The notes: generated from the sequence alone by a model not told the origin. Positions 34,535 to 45,068 are shown, counted from the stretch's first letter. The stretch: DNA of 64,000 nt from Roseococcus sp. (GCA_026414745.1 JAOAIK010000007.1:1-64000); one strand, 5' to 3'. Made by a program: numbers and translations.

Positions 34535-36853
34535 ATGCGCGTCTTCAACAATCTCAGGGTCGGCCTGAAGCTGTCGCTCAGCGCGGGCCTGACCATGCTG
34601 CTGCTTGCCGGTCTGGTGGGCCTCGCCGTGCTGGAGCTCGGCCAGCTCGATCGCGCCAATGACGAGGCGCGCCGGGGCGCCGATGCGCGCGGCGCGGCGC
34701 TCGAGGCCGCGATGCGGATGCAGCAGGCCACCAGTCACCAGCGCGGCGTGCTGCTGGCGCAGAGCCCGCGCCAGCTCCGCAGCGAGGAGGATCTGATGGT
34801 CCAGGCGCTGCGCGGCGCCGAGGGCAGCGTGATCAGGGCGCTGGAGCTGTCGGCCGGCGGCCCCGCCGCGGCGCTCCAGGCGCTGGAGGAGGCCGCGCGC
34901 GCCATCGGCGAATACAGCAGCGCCTCCGAGGCCGTGGTCGCCGCCCGCGCCGAGGTGATCAATTTGCGCGAGCAGCGCTTCTACCCCCGCATCCCCGAGT
35001 TCGACCAGGCGCTGGAGGCGGTGGTGGCGAACCTGCAGTTCGCGCTCGAGGGCGATGCGCGGGAGGAGTTCCGCGACGTGCTGACCACCTTCACCCATGC
35101 GGTGAACGAGGTGCGCTTCGGCGCCCAGCGCTACCTCGCCACCGAGGATGCGGGCGCGGCCCAGCGCGCGCGGCGTTCCGGCGCGCAGCTGCGCGTGCAT
35201 GCCCGGCGCCTCGCGAGCCAGGCGCCCGAATCCCTTCGCCTCGACGTGGAGCGGCTGACGAGCGTGGGCCTCGCCATGGCCGAGGCGGCGGACGCCATCA
35301 TCGCCAAGGCGCAGGAGATCCAGAGCCTGCGCGCCGAGCGCACGGTGCCCGCGCGCGAGGCGGTGATGCGCGCCATCGGCACGGCCGAGGAGGCGCTCAG
35401 CACCGCCGCCGACGCCCTGAAGGCCGAGGCGCTCACCGCCTCGCGCGCCATGCTGAACGCGGTGCTGGTCACCTCCGGCGTGATCGTGGTGCTGCTGCTG
35501 CTCAGCGCCTGGCTGACCACGCGGGCCATCGCGACGCCGCTGCGCGCGCTCTCGGGCGTGGTGGGGCGCATCGCCGCGGGCGATGCGGATGCGCCGGTGC
35601 CGCACCAGGGCCGGCGCGACGAGATCGGCCGCATCGCCGGCGCGCTGGAGACGCTGCGCGGCGAGGTGAAGCAGGCCTTCGCCCGCGGCCAGATGCTCGA
35701 GCAGATGCCGCTGGGCATCATGATGGCCGATCCGCGCGACGAGTTCCGCATCACCTACCTCAACCCGGAGGCGATGCGGATGATGGAGACCATCGCCTCG
35801 GCCCTGCCGGTGAAGCCCGAGGAGCTGAAGGGGGCGAGCATGGACGTGTTCCATCGCGACCCTGATCGGATCCGCGCCCTGCTGGCCGATCCCTCGCGCC
35901 TGCCGCACCGCGCGCGGATGTCCATCGGCGGCGAGGCGGTGGAGCTGAACGTCAGCGCCATCCGCGACGCTTCCGGCGCCTATGTCGGGCCCATGCTCAC
36001 CTGGAAGTTCGTCACCGAGCAGGTGCGCCTGGCCGACCGCTTCGAGGCCGATGTGAGCGGCGTGGTCGAGGCGGTGGCCAGCGGCGCCGGCCGCATGCAG
36101 GAGAATGCGCGCAGCCTGACCGAGGCGGCCGAGCTCTCCGGCCGCGAGGCCGATGCGGTGGCCGAGGCCTCGGGCCGCGCCGGCGGCGAGGTGCAGGCGG
36201 TGGCCGCGAGCGCGGAGGAGCTCGCCGCCAGCGTCGCGGAGATCACCCGCCAGGTGGCCGAGGGCGCGCAGGTGGCCCGCGCGGCGGCCGAGGAGGCGCG
36301 CGCCACCGACGGCACGGTGCAGGGCCTCGCCCAGGCCGCGCAGAAGATCGGCGACGTGGTGCGCCTGATCAGCGACATCGCGGGCCAGACCAACCTTCTC
36401 GCGCTCAATGCCACCATCGAGGCGGCGCGCGCGGGCGAGGCGGGCAAGGGCTTCGCGGTGGTGGCGAGCGAGGTGAAGAACCTCGCCGCGCAGACCGCCA
36501 AGGCCACGGAGGAGATCGCGGCCCAGATCGGCGGCATCCAGGGCAGCACCGAGCAGGCGGTGGCCGCGCTGCGCTCCATCACCGCCACCATCGAGCGCAT
36601 GAACGAGGTGACGGCCGCCATCGCCGCGGCGGTGGAGGAGCAGGGCGCGGCGACGCGCGAGATCGCGCGCAGCGCCGCCCTGGTGGCCGAGACCACGGGC
36701 GCGATGACCCGGCGCATCGAGGATGTGCGCCGCGGCGCCGGCGAGACCGGCCAGGCCGCAGGCGAGGTGCTGGACGCGGCCAATGACCTCGCGGCCCAGG
36801 CGGCGACGCTGCGCGGCCGGGCCGCGGAGTTCCTGCGTCAGGTCCGCGCCTGA
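34535..36853 (+). CDS. Methyl-accepting chemotaxis protein with cytoplasmic PAS domain
   Basis: A 772-residue chemoreceptor. TM1 is about 11-33, then a helical periplasmic sensor of about 270 residues, TM2 about 306-327, HAMP about 328-380, a PAS-like domain about 385-500 ([22 protein letters not shown]), and the signalling domain about 515-770 with the conserved hairpin tip [26 protein letters not shown] split here at positions about 615-640. The PAS suggests a second, internal redox or small-molecule input. No che genes are adjacent. Its end overlaps xerD on the other strand by 16 bases. Confidence 0.93.
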   Translation: MRVFNNLRVGLKLSLSAGLTMLLLAGLVGLAVLELGQLDRANDEARRGADARGAALEAAMRMQQATSHQRGVLLAQSPRQLRSEEDLMVQALRGAEGSVIRALELSAGGPAAALQALEEAARAIGEYSSASEAVVAARAEVINLREQRFYPRIPEFDQALEAVVANLQFALEGDAREEFRDVLTTFTHAVNEVRFGAQRYLATEDAGAAQRARRSGAQLRVHARRLASQAPESLRLDVERLTSVGLAMAEAADAIIAKAQEIQSLRAERTVPAREAVMRAIGTAEEALSTAADALKAEALTASRAMLNAVLVTSGVIVVLLLLSAWLTTRAIATPLRALSGVVGRIAAGDADAPVPHQGRRDEIGRIAGALETLRGEVKQAFARGQMLEQMPLGIMMADPRDEFRITYLNPEAMRMMETIASALPVKPEELKGASMDVFHRDPDRIRALLADPSRLPHRARMSIGGEAVELNVSAIRDASGAYVGPMLTWKFVTEQVRLADRFEADVSGVVEAVASGAGRMQENARSLTEAAELSGREADAVAEASGRAGGEVQAVAASAEELAASVAEITRQVAEGAQVARAAAEEARATDGTVQGLAQAAQKIGDVVRLISDIAGQTNLLALNATIEAARAGEAGKGFAVVASEVKNLAAQTAKATEEIAAQIGGIQGSTEQAVAALRSITATIERMNEVTAAIAAAVEEQGAATREIARSAALVAETTGAMTRRIEDVRRGAGETGQAAGEVLDAANDLAAQAATLRGRAAEFLRQVRA

Positions 36854-37767
36854 CGCCGCCCCCGGCGCGCGGGCGGGGCGGCGAGCGGGTGGTGCTCCTC
36901 CAGCACCGCCCGCAGCCGCTCCTCCAGCACGCGGGTGTAGATCTGGGTGGTGGCGATGTCGGCATGGCCGAGCAGCGCCTGCAGGCTGCGCAAATCCGCC
37001 CCGCGCGAGAGCAGATGCGTGGCGAAGGAATGGCGCAGCACATGCGGGCTGACGCGGCCGGGGTCGAGCCCTGCGGCCACCGCCGCCTCCTTCAGCAGCA
37101 GGCCGACCGACTGGCGCGTGAGATGGCCGGCCGCGGCGCGCGAGGGCAGCAGGAAGCGCGCCGCCCGCGGCCGGTCGCCGCCCCTCTCGATCAGCCTCTC
37201 GCGCGCCGCCCGCGCCGCCTCGCGCGCCCGGCGCGAGAGCGGCACGAGCCGCTCCTTCCCGCCCTTGCCGCGCACGAGCAGCAGCGGCGCCTCCTCGCGC
37301 AGCGCGCCGGCCGGCAGGGCGACGAGCTCGGAGACGCGCAGCCCCGAGGCGTAGAGCATCTCGATCGCCGCCACCGCCACCGCGGCCTTGGCGGGCGGCA
37401 GCCGCCCCGCGCCCTCGATCAGCGCTGCCATCTCGGCTTCAGAGAGCGCCTTGGGCAGGGGCGCGGGGAGGCGCGGGGCGTCGAGCAGCTCGGTGGGGTC
37501 GTCCCCGCGCAGACCCTCGCGGGCGAGGAAGCGGTAGAACTGCCGCAGCGCCGAGAGGCGTCGCGCCTGGGTGCGCGGCGAAAGCCCCCGCGCTGCAAGC
37601 CCCCGCAGATAGGCGCGCAGCGCCGGCGCATCGGCCCGCTCCGCCTCGGGGCCCAGATGGGCGATGGCATCCGAGAGGTCGCGCCGGTAGGCCTCCAGCG
37701 TGTTGCGCGCCGCACCCCGCTCGGCCGCCATCATCTCGAGGAAGCTCTCCAGGGCGCGCGCGGCCAC
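36838..37767 (-). CDS. xerD: Tyrosine site-specific recombinase XerD
   Basis: With XerC it resolves chromosome dimers at dif during division. The 309-residue protein has the SAM-like N-terminal domain (about 1-95) and a catalytic domain with the full pentad: R144 (SGLRVSEL), K168 (GKGGKER), H242 and R245 ([11 protein letters not shown]), H268 (LGHADI) and nucleophile Y277 (TTQIYTRV). It sits in a housekeeping context, not next to an att site or phage genes, which favours XerD over an integrase. A 48-aa peptide gene lies four bases upstream. Confidence 0.93.
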   Translation of the reverse strand: MAARALESFLEMMAAERGAARNTLEAYRRDLSDAIAHLGPEAERADAPALRAYLRGLAARGLSPRTQARRLSALRQFYRFLAREGLRGDDPTELLDAPRLPAPLPKALSEAEMAALIEGAGRLPPAKAAVAVAAIEMLYASGLRVSELVALPAGALREEAPLLLVRGKGGKERLVPLSRRAREAARAARERLIERGGDRPRAARFLLPSRAAAGHLTRQSVGLLLKEAAVAAGLDPGRVSPHVLRHSFATHLLSRGADLRSLQALLGHADIATTQIYTRVLEERLRAVLEEHHPLAAPPARRGRRQART

Positions 37768-37771
37768 CGGC

Positions 37772-37918
37772 TCAGCGCACCTGGAAGCGGTCGTTGGGCA
37801 ACAGCCGTTCCACCGGCACCGGCGTGACCGGGGGCGGGAAGGCGGCGAGCCAGAGCGTCCCGCCCCCTGCGGCCAGCAGCAGCAGGAGCAGGATCAGCAG
37901 GACGGGGCGGCGGAACAT
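37772..37918 (-). CDS. Small membrane peptide upstream of xerD (48 aa)
   Basis: A short gene encoding 48 residues: RR at the start, one long hydrophobic segment (VLLILLLLLLAA), a Pro/Val-rich linker and the end VERLLPNDRFQVR. The frame is intact from ATG to TGA, ends four bases before xerD and points the same way, so it should be translated with it. The single membrane anchor with a short basic tail suggests a membrane-associated peptide of unknown role. Divergent from aroKB. Confidence 0.6.
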   Translation of the reverse strand: MFRRPVLLILLLLLLAAGGGTLWLAAFPPPVTPVPVERLLPNDRFQVR

Positions 37919-37975
37919 GGCGGGTGTCGGGGCATCCCCTCGCACGGTGGGGGCCCTGTGCTACCTATCGTCGCC

Positions 37976-39655
37976 GTGTCACGCAACCTCGTCGAATCGG
38001 CCGATGCGCCGCCTGTTCCCTCCCGCAGCGTCGTGCTCGTCGGCATGCCGGGCTGCGGGAAGTCCTCCATCGGCCGGCGCCTCGCGGCGCGCTGGAACCT
38101 GCCCTTCCTGGATGCGGACGCCGAGATCGAGCGCGCCGCCGGCATCCCCATCGGCGAGATCTTCGCCCGCTACGGCGAGGCCCATTTCCGCGAGGGGGAG
38201 CGGCGCGTCATCGCCCGGCTGTTGCGGGGCGAGGGCGGGCCGGTGGTGCTCGCCACCGGCGGCGGCGCCTGGGCCGATCCGCGCACGCGCGCGGCGGTGC
38301 GCGAGTCGGGCGCGCTCTCCGTCTGGCTCAAGTGCCGGCTGCCCGTGCTGCTGCGCCGCGTCGCCGGGCGCGAGCATCGCCCCATGTTCCGGAACGCCGA
38401 TCCGCGCGAGGTGCTGGAACGCCTGATGGCCGAACGCCACCCGAGCTATGCGGAGGCCGAACTCATCGTGACCTGTTCCGACGAAAGCCCCGAGGTCACC
38501 ACGCGCCGCGTGGCCGAGGCCGTGCTCGCGCACCGCCCGCCCGCGCGGTTGCGCGTGGACCTCGCGCGCGGCGGCTATGACGTGCTGATCGGCGAGGGCC
38601 TGCTGCGCCGCGCCGGGGCGGAGATGGCGCAGAGCCTGCCCGGCCGGCGCGCCGTCATCGTCTCCGACGCCCAGGTGGCGCAGCGCCACCTGCCCGCCCT
38701 GCGCGAGGGGCTGGCCGATGGCGGCTTCGCCGTCCTCGCCGAGGTGCTGGTGCCGCCGGGCGAGGCGAGCAAGAGCCTCGCGGAATACGGGCGGGTGGCG
38801 GAGGCGATCCTCGCCGCCCGGCCCGACCGGCAGACGGTGCTGATCGCGCTCGGCGGCGGCGTGGTGGGCGACCTCGCGGGCTTCGTCGCGGCGACGGTGC
38901 TGCGCGGCCTGCCCTTCGTGCAATGCCCCACCACGCTGCTGGCGCAGGTGGACAGCAGCGTGGGCGGCAAGACGGGCATCAACACGGCGCAGGGGAAGAA
39001 CCTGCTCGGCGCCTTCCACCAGCCGAAGCTCGTGCTGGCCGACACGGCCACCCTCGCCACCCTGCCGCCGCGCGAGCTGCGCGCGGGCTGGGCGGAGGTG
39101 GCCAAGCACGGGCTGCTGCAGGGCCCGCTGTGGGAATGGTGCGAGGCCCAAGGCCCCGCCGCCATGCGCGGCGAGGCCGCGGCGCTCGCCCATGCGGTGC
39201 TGGAATCCTGCCGGCTCAAGGCCGCCATCGTCGCCGAGGACGAGTTCGAGACGCGCCCCGAGGGCGGGCGCGCCCTGCTCAACCTCGGCCACACCTTCGG
39301 CCATGCGCTGGAGGCGGAGTGCGGCTATTCGGGCGCGCTGCTGCACGGCGAGGCGGTGGCGCTCGGGCTCGGCCTCGCCGCCGAGCTCTCGGCGCGGCTC
39401 GGCCTGTGCGGCCAGGAGCTGCCGGGCCGCGTGCGCGAGCATCTGCGGGAGGTGGGGCTGCCGGCGCGCATCGCCGCCCTGGACCGGCGCTTCTCGGCCG
39501 AGCGGCTGATCGCGCGCATGAAGGCCGACAAGAAGGCGCGCGAGGGGGCGATGCGCTTCGTGCTGCTGCGCGGCCCCGGCGAGGCCTTCACGGAATCGGG
39601 CGTGGAGGAGGCGGCGGTGCGCGCGCTGCTGCTCGAGGAAGGGTGCGAGGCATGA
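37976..39655 (+). CDS. aroKB: Bifunctional shikimate kinase / 3-dehydroquinate synthase
   Basis: One 559-residue polypeptide carries two shikimate-pathway enzymes. Residues about 15-185 are shikimate kinase (P-loop GMPGCGKSSIGRR, DADAEIER, TGGGAW, the LID-region REHRPMFR); residues about 195-559 are dehydroquinate synthase (IALGGGVVGDLAGF, CPTTLLAQVDSSVGGKTGIN, LLNLGHTFGHALE). The start is GTG at 37976, as no ATG lies before the P-loop region. In E. coli these are two adjacent genes, whereas here they are fused without a stop. The next ATG overlaps the stop by four bases. Confidence 0.93.
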   Translation: MSRNLVESADAPPVPSRSVVLVGMPGCGKSSIGRRLAARWNLPFLDADAEIERAAGIPIGEIFARYGEAHFREGERRVIARLLRGEGGPVVLATGGGAWADPRTRAAVRESGALSVWLKCRLPVLLRRVAGREHRPMFRNADPREVLERLMAERHPSYAEAELIVTCSDESPEVTTRRVAEAVLAHRPPARLRVDLARGGYDVLIGEGLLRRAGAEMAQSLPGRRAVIVSDAQVAQRHLPALREGLADGGFAVLAEVLVPPGEASKSLAEYGRVAEAILAARPDRQTVLIALGGGVVGDLAGFVAATVLRGLPFVQCPTTLLAQVDSSVGGKTGINTAQGKNLLGAFHQPKLVLADTATLATLPPRELRAGWAEVAKHGLLQGPLWEWCEAQGPAAMRGEAAALAHAVLESCRLKAAIVAEDEFETRPEGGRALLNLGHTFGHALEAECGYSGALLHGEAVALGLGLAAELSARLGLCGQELPGRVREHLREVGLPARIAALDRRFSAERLIARMKADKKAREGAMRFVLLRGPGEAFTESGVEEAAVRALLLEEGCEA

Positions 39656-40671
39656 ACGAGACGAACCTGCAGGTGCGCCTGCGCCGCCGCCCCGAGGGCG
39701 AGCCGGGCCCCGAGGATTTCGAGATCGCCGAGGCCCCGCCCCCCGTGCCCGGCCCCGGCGAGGTGCTGGTCCGCGCGCGCTTCCTCTCCCTCGACCCCTA
39801 CATGCGCGGGCGGATGAGCGCCGCGAAGAGCTACGCGAAGCCGGTGGAGATCGGCGAGGTGATGGAGGGCGAGACGGCGGGCGAGGTGCTGGCCTCCAAC
39901 GACCCGCGCTTCGCGCCCGGGGATCTCGTGGCCGGCGGGCGGGGCTGGCAGCGCCTCTGCGCGGTGGAGGGGGCGCGGCTGCGGCGGGTGGACACCGCCC
40001 TCGCGCCGCTCTCCGCCTGGCTCGGTGTGCTCGGCATGCCGGGCCTCACCGCCTGGGTGGGGCTCGAGGACATCGGCCAGCCGAAGCCCGGCGAGACGGT
40101 GGTGGTCAGCGCCGCCTCGGGCGCGGTGGGCCAGGTGGTGGGGCAGCTCGCCAAGGCGCGGGGCTGCCGGGTGGTAGGCATCGCGGGCGGGCCCGCGAAA
40201 TGCGCCTTCGTGACCGGGGAGCTCGGCTTCGACGCCTGCCTCGACCACCGCCAGCCGCTCGAGGCGCAGCTCGACGCCGCCTGCCCCGAGGGGGTGGACG
40301 TGTACTGGGAGAATGTGGGCGGCCCGGTGCAGGCGGCCGTGTTCCCGCGTCTGCGCGACTTCGGGCGGATGGTGATGTGCGGGATGATCGCGCAGTACAA
40401 CATCGCCCCCGGCGCCGATGCGGCGGGCGCCCCGCCCGGGCCCAACCTCGGGCCCGTGGTGCGCAAGCGGCTGCGCATCCAGGGCTTCATCGTGAGCGAC
40501 ACGGGCTGGGCGCGCTATCCGGCCTTCCTCGAGGAGATGCGCCCGCTCATCGCCGCGGGGCGCATGCGCTGGCGCGAGGATGTGGTGGAAGGGCTGCGCA
40601 ACGCCCCGCGCGCCTTCATCGGACTGCTGCGGGGCGAGAATTTCGGCAAGCTGCTGGTGCGGGTGGACTGA
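39652..40671 (+). CDS. NADP-dependent MDR-family oxidoreductase (CurA/leukotriene-reductase-like)
   Basis: A zinc-free medium-chain reductase of 339 residues. Typical features are the N-terminal FLSLDPYMRGRMS, GMPGLTAWVGL, the cofactor-binding loop VVVSAASGAVGQVVGQLAK, and ENVGGPVQAAVFPRL. Relatives reduce C=C bonds of enones. It is translationally coupled to aroKB by ATGA, though a metabolic link is not obvious. Confidence 0.9.
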   Translation: MNETNLQVRLRRRPEGEPGPEDFEIAEAPPPVPGPGEVLVRARFLSLDPYMRGRMSAAKSYAKPVEIGEVMEGETAGEVLASNDPRFAPGDLVAGGRGWQRLCAVEGARLRRVDTALAPLSAWLGVLGMPGLTAWVGLEDIGQPKPGETVVVSAASGAVGQVVGQLAKARGCRVVGIAGGPAKCAFVTGELGFDACLDHRQPLEAQLDAACPEGVDVYWENVGGPVQAAVFPRLRDFGRMVMCGMIAQYNIAPGADAAGAPPGPNLGPVVRKRLRIQGFIVSDTGWARYPAFLEEMRPLIAAGRMRWREDVVEGLRNAPRAFIGLLRGENFGKLLVRVD

Positions 40672-40800
40672 CCCTCAACCCAGCGGCCGCCGGCTCCGAC
40701 TCGTGAGAAGGCGGCGCGGCCGCTGCTATGCCCTTGTTTCGGCGCGCAGCCGCCACACCAACCCTGCGCGCGATACGGGCGACATGTCATGCCGCCCGTA

Positions 40801-41430
40801 TCACTCCCGCCGCAGCACCCGGTCGGTGAACCAGGAGGCGAGCGGGCGCGGGCGGAAGGCCGCGCGCAGCGCCTGTTCGTCGTATTCGCGCGCCAGCCAC
40901 TCCTCGAAGGAGAGGCCGCGCGCCTCGGCCCCTGCATAGGCGGCGAAGAAGGCGTCCAGGATGCCGGTCTTGGCCGCGGCGACATGGCCGTAGCGCAGCG
41001 AGAGCTCCTCGGCCGCGCGCGCCGCGCCCTGGCCCTGGATGAGCCGCCAGACCCCGGCCGCCAGCCCGGTGCGGTCCGCGCCCGACTTGCAGTGGATCAG
41101 GATGGGCTCGGGCAGGCTGCGGTAGAGATGGATCAGCCGCCGCAGACGCTCCTTGTGCGGCGCGCCGCGGCTCTCGAAGGGCTGGTCGGCATGGACGAGG
41201 CCGAGCGCGGCCGCCGCCTCCCGCCCCAGCGAATCCGCCCCGCAGCCGGCGCGCTGGCCGCGCAGGTTGATCACGCTGCGGATGCCGAAGCGCCGCGCCG
41301 CCTGCTCGAGCTGCCAGGGCAGGGGGTGGTTGGAGCGATAGAGCCGCCCGTGCTCCACCACGCCCCAGTTGCGCCAGGGAATGCGCAGCAGCGCATGGTC
41401 CACGAGAAGCGCGTTGAGCCAGCGGGACAT
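40801..41430 (-). CDS. Dual-specificity/tyrosine phosphatase-like protein
   Basis: A protein of about 209 residues with the Cys-phosphatase loop HCKSGADRTG (C-x5-R) and the upstream elements LYRSNHPLP and VINLRGQ, as in bacterial DSP/PTP-like proteins. A Trp-rich N-terminus (RIPWRNWGVV) and absence of a signal peptide suggest a cytosolic enzyme. Substrates may be phosphotyrosine or phosphoinositide-like. An earlier start at 41466 is possible; ATG at 41430 is preferred because the extra residues look non-coding. Confidence 0.85.
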   Translation of the reverse strand: MSRWLNALLVDHALLRIPWRNWGVVEHGRLYRSNHPLPWQLEQAARRFGIRSVINLRGQRAGCGADSLGREAAAALGLVHADQPFESRGAPHKERLRRLIHLYRSLPEPILIHCKSGADRTGLAAGVWRLIQGQGAARAAEELSLRYGHVAAAKTGILDAFFAAYAGAEARGLSFEEWLAREYDEQALRAAFRPRPLASWFTDRVLRRE

Positions 41431-41496
41431 GGCGGGCTGGATAGCCCGTCGGGGCGGGCGGGTCATCTGGCTGCGACGTGACGGGATGCTGACGGG

Positions 41497-41510
41497 AGAT
41501 TCACGAATCT
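41497..41510. promoter_or_regulatory. 14-bp inverted repeat upstream of the PilZ chemoreceptor
   Basis: AGATTC-AC-GAATCT is a perfect inverted repeat with a two-base spacer, 21 bases before the chemoreceptor start and between divergent genes. It is AT-richer than its surroundings and could be an operator; no known regulator is recognised. Confidence 0.3.
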
Positions 41511-41531
41511 GCCCTTGGGGCGTCCTGAAAC

Positions 41532-43940
41532 ATGGAGCCGCCCATGCCCCGTCCCCTCTCCATCGGCGCCGTCGCGACAGGCCTGGCCGGGCTGCTCGCG
41601 CTCAGCACCCTCGCGCTGGCGGCGGTGCTCGTCCCCGAGCGCTGGCGCGACTGGCGGGCGGCGGAGCGACAGCGGGACATGACCACCGCCATCGCCACGC
41701 TGGGCGCCGCGCTGGTGGAGCTGTCGCTGGAACGCTCCCCGGTGCAGGTGACGCTGCAGCTGCCCGATCCGCTCTCGCCGCAGTTCCGCGCGATGATCGA
41801 GCGGCAGCGCCGCAGCGCGGGCGAGGGGTTCGCCGCCGCGCTGGGCGGGCTGCGCGCGGCGGGCACGCCCGAGGCGGCGGCGCTGGCGGCCGATGTGGCG
41901 CAGCGCCTGTCGCGCCTCGAGGCGCTGCGCGAGGCGGCGGATGCGGCGCTCGCCCGCCCGCTGGCGGCACGCGATCCGGCGGTGCTCGGCCGCTGGGCGG
42001 AGGGCGTGCCGGCCGTGATCCACGAGATCGAGAACCGCCGGCCCGCCGCGCGCGCGGTCGCGGACGCCGTGCCGGCCGGGGTGGTGCTGCGCGAGCAGGT
42101 GCAGCACCTGGCCTGGGCGGTGCGCGAATATGGCGGGCGCGACCGCACCCTGCTGGCCGCCGCGCTGGCGAAGGGCGAGCCGCTCGGGCCACGCGCGCTC
42201 GAGCAGATGGGCGGCTTCGACTCGACCACCGCCCGGCGGCTGGAGGCGCTGGAGGCCCTGGCGGGCCATGCCGCCCTCTCGCCCGCGCTGCGGGCGGCGG
42301 CGGCGCAGCTGCTCTCGGAGTATCGCGGGGGCTATGCGGGGCTGCGCGCCTCGCTCATCGCTGCCTCCGCGGCGGGGCGGCCCTATCCGGTCGGTTTCGC
42401 CGCCTATTTTGAGGAATCGAGCCGCGTGCTCGATCTCGCCACTGCCCTTTCGGCGGCGGCGGCGGAGGCGAACCGCGCCTTCTGGGCCGAGGCGGCGGCC
42501 CGCGCCTTCTGGCGCATGCTGCCGGTGCCGCTGCTGGCGCTGGCCGCGCTGCTGGCCGCGGCCTGCCTCGTCTGGTTCGTCCGGCGCCGCGTCGGCGCGC
42601 CCGCGCGGGGGCTTGCCCGCCTCGTCGAGCGCATCGCGGAGGGGGATCTCGCCGCGCAGCAGGCGCTCGGCCGCCCGCCGGCCGAGATCGCGCGCGTGGC
42701 CAGGGCGGTGGAGGCGCTGCGCGCGCGCCTGCTCGCCGCGCGCGAGGAGGAGGCGCAGGCGGCGGCCGAGCGCGCGGCCAAGCTGCGCCGCCAGCAGGCG
42801 ACGGAGCGGCTGACGGCCGATTTCTCCGCCGCCATAGGCGGGGTGCTCGAGGAGCTCGACCGCTCGGCCGAGCGCATGCGCGCGAACGCGGACACCATGG
42901 CCGGCCTGGCCGCCACGACGCGCGAGGAGGCCGCCGCGGTGCGCGCGGCGAGCGAAGCCGGCGCGGCGGGGCTGCGCGAGGCGCGCGACGCTGCGGCCGA
43001 GCTGCGCGAGAGCGCCGACCGCCTGACCGATGCCGTGCGCGAGGCGGCGCGCCGCGTCGGCAGCGCCGTCGAGCAGGCGGCCGACAGCGGACGGATGGTG
43101 GGCGGCCTGTCCGAGGCGGCGGCCGAGATCGGCGCCGTGATGCAGACCATCCGCGGCATCGCGGCGCAGACCAACCTTCTCGCGCTCAACGCCACCATCG
43201 AGGCGGCGCGCGCCGGCGAGGCCGGCAAGGGCTTCGCCGTGGTGGCGAACGAAGTGAAGGCGCTGGCCGGCCAGACCGCCCGCGCGACGGAGGAGGTGGC
43301 GCAGCGCATCGCCGCGGTGCAGGGCTCCACCGCCGCGGCGGCCGGCGGCATCTCGCGCATCGCCGAGGCGGTGGGCGAGGTGCGCGCCGCCGCCGCCGCC
43401 ATCGCCGAGGGCATCGAGGCGCAGTCGGGCGCCATCGGCGCCATCGCCCGGCGCGTGGAGGAGGCAGCGCAGGGCTATGAGGCGGTGCTGGCGCGCATGC
43501 GCGGCCTCGCCACGGCGGCCGAGGCGGGCAGCGGGGCGGCGCAGTCCGTGCTCGCCGTCTCGCAGGAGCTGGGCGGGCGCGCCGCCGGGCTCGGCGCCGA
43601 GGTGGGCGGCTTCCTCGCGGCGCTGGAGCGGGCGGGCGAGCGCCGGCAGGAGGACCGGCGCGCGCTGCGCCTGTCCTGCCGGGTGGACTGGGCGGGTGGC
43701 GCGCGAGAGGCCGTGCTGCTCGACCTCTCGCGCGGCGGGGCGCGGCTCGATCGGGCGCTGGGCCTGCCGGTGGGGACGGAGCTGCGCCTGCGGCTCGAGG
43801 GCGGCGCGGCCCTGGACGCCGCCCTGGACGCCCCTTTGGCCGCGCGCGTGGTGCGCACGGAGGCGGAGCACACGGCGCTGGCCTTCCTCCCCTCGCCCGG
43901 CGCCGAGGCGGCGATCGATCGGCTCCTCGCGGCGGCCTGA
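41532..43940 (+). CDS. Methyl-accepting chemotaxis protein with C-terminal PilZ domain
   Basis: An 802-residue chemoreceptor. TM1 is about 10-32, the periplasmic helical sensor runs to about 320, TM2 about 325-347, HAMP about 350-400, and the signalling domain spans about 430-690 with its tip ([19 protein letters not shown]) near 540-575. Beyond about 705 a PilZ-type domain follows ([23 protein letters not shown]), a c-di-GMP-binding fold. The receptor thus may couple chemotaxis to c-di-GMP. ATG at 41532 or 41544 is possible. No che genes lie nearby. Confidence 0.92.
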   Translation: MEPPMPRPLSIGAVATGLAGLLALSTLALAAVLVPERWRDWRAAERQRDMTTAIATLGAALVELSLERSPVQVTLQLPDPLSPQFRAMIERQRRSAGEGFAAALGGLRAAGTPEAAALAADVAQRLSRLEALREAADAALARPLAARDPAVLGRWAEGVPAVIHEIENRRPAARAVADAVPAGVVLREQVQHLAWAVREYGGRDRTLLAAALAKGEPLGPRALEQMGGFDSTTARRLEALEALAGHAALSPALRAAAAQLLSEYRGGYAGLRASLIAASAAGRPYPVGFAAYFEESSRVLDLATALSAAAAEANRAFWAEAAARAFWRMLPVPLLALAALLAAACLVWFVRRRVGAPARGLARLVERIAEGDLAAQQALGRPPAEIARVARAVEALRARLLAAREEEAQAAAERAAKLRRQQATERLTADFSAAIGGVLEELDRSAERMRANADTMAGLAATTREEAAAVRAASEAGAAGLREARDAAAELRESADRLTDAVREAARRVGSAVEQAADSGRMVGGLSEAAAEIGAVMQTIRGIAAQTNLLALNATIEAARAGEAGKGFAVVANEVKALAGQTARATEEVAQRIAAVQGSTAAAAGGISRIAEAVGEVRAAAAAIAEGIEAQSGAIGAIARRVEEAAQGYEAVLARMRGLATAAEAGSGAAQSVLAVSQELGGRAAGLGAEVGGFLAALERAGERRQEDRRALRLSCRVDWAGGAREAVLLDLSRGGARLDRALGLPVGTELRLRLEGGAALDAALDAPLAARVVRTEAEHTALAFLPSPGAEAAIDRLLAAA

Positions 43941-43944
43941 GGGC

Positions 43945-44919
43945 CTACTCCAGACGCGCGCCGGAAATCCGCACCATCTCCTGCCACAGCGGGCGCTCGC
44001 GCCGCGCCCGCTCCCACACCCCCTCGGGGGTGGAGCCGAGAGCGCGCGCGCCGGTGCGCAGGAAGCGCTCCTGGGTGGCGGGCTCGGCCGCGATCTGCTG
44101 CATCAAGGCGCTCGCGCGCTGCACGATGGGCTGTGGCACCCCGGCGGGGAAGCCGAAGGCGCACCAGGACTGGACGTTGAAGTTCTCGACGCCGGCCTCG
44201 CCCATGGTGGGCACATCGGGCAGGGCGGGGTGGCGCTCGGCGCTGGTGACGGCGAGCGCGCGCATCCGCCCCTCCTGGATCACCGGCACATAGCTCGCGA
44301 GATTGTCGATGGCGAAGCTCACATCGCCCGAGAGCATCGCCGGGATGGTCTGGGCCGCGCCGCGGAAGGGGACGTGTGTCGCGTCCAGGTTGTGCCGCGC
44401 CGCGAAGAGCGCGCCCGAAAGGTGCGGCGTGGTGCCGATGCCCGGCGAGCCGTAGGAGACGCCCTGCCGTCGCGCGCGCGCCCACTCGATGAACTCGCGC
44501 ACGCTGCGCGAAGGGTTGTGGGCGGTGGGCACCACCAGCACGTTCGGCAACTCCCAGTGCAGCGAGATGGGCTGGAAGTCGCGGTCCGGGTTGAAGGGCA
44601 GGCGTTCGTAAAGGAACATGCCGATGGCCCAGACGGTCAGCGTCAGCGGGCCCATGGTGTAGCCGTCGGGCGCGGCTTTGGCGATCGCATCCGCGCCGAT
44701 GTTGCCGCCCGCGCCGGGGCGGTTCTCCACCGGGAAGGACTGGCCGGTGACGGCCTGCAGCCGCTCGCAGAGGAGGCGGCAGAGCACGTCGGTGCTGCCG
44801 CCCGGGGGCCAGGGCACGATCACGCGCACCGGACGGTCGGGCCACTGCGGCTGGGCGAGGGCCGGGGCGGCGAGGGGGCTGAGCAGGCCTGCGGCGAGCA
44901 GGGTGCGGCGATGGGTCAT
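43945..44919 (-). CDS. Bug family periplasmic substrate-binding protein (third)
   Basis: A 324-residue TTT-type receptor. A signal peptide (RRTLLAAGLLSPLAAPALAQ) is followed by RPVRVIVPWPPGGSTDVLCR, PVENRPGAGGNIG, APDGYTMG and THVPFRGAAQTIPAM. The ATG at 44919 has GGGAGGA upstream on its strand. It has no transporter or enzyme neighbour, so its carboxylate ligand is unknown. Confidence 0.92.
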   Translation of the reverse strand: MTHRRTLLAAGLLSPLAAPALAQPQWPDRPVRVIVPWPPGGSTDVLCRLLCERLQAVTGQSFPVENRPGAGGNIGADAIAKAAPDGYTMGPLTLTVWAIGMFLYERLPFNPDRDFQPISLHWELPNVLVVPTAHNPSRSVREFIEWARARRQGVSYGSPGIGTTPHLSGALFAARHNLDATHVPFRGAAQTIPAMLSGDVSFAIDNLASYVPVIQEGRMRALAVTSAERHPALPDVPTMGEAGVENFNVQSWCAFGFPAGVPQPIVQRASALMQQIAAEPATQERFLRTGARALGSTPEGVWERARRERPLWQEMVRISGARLE

Positions 44920-45068
44920 GATCGGTTCCTCCCGTTCCGCGGTCAGGATGCGGCGGACCTGCCGCGTCAACAACCCGCCATTAAGGCCCGCGCCACGAAA
45001 ATGCCCCGGGCCCGGCGTGAAGCCGCCCACGCGGGCGGCGAGAGACGGGCCGAACAGGGGTGTCGGCC

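Noticed and set aside
36838-37767. Reading xerD as a phage or island integrase
   Set aside because: No tRNA att site, phage or transfer genes are adjacent and length and motifs match XerD.
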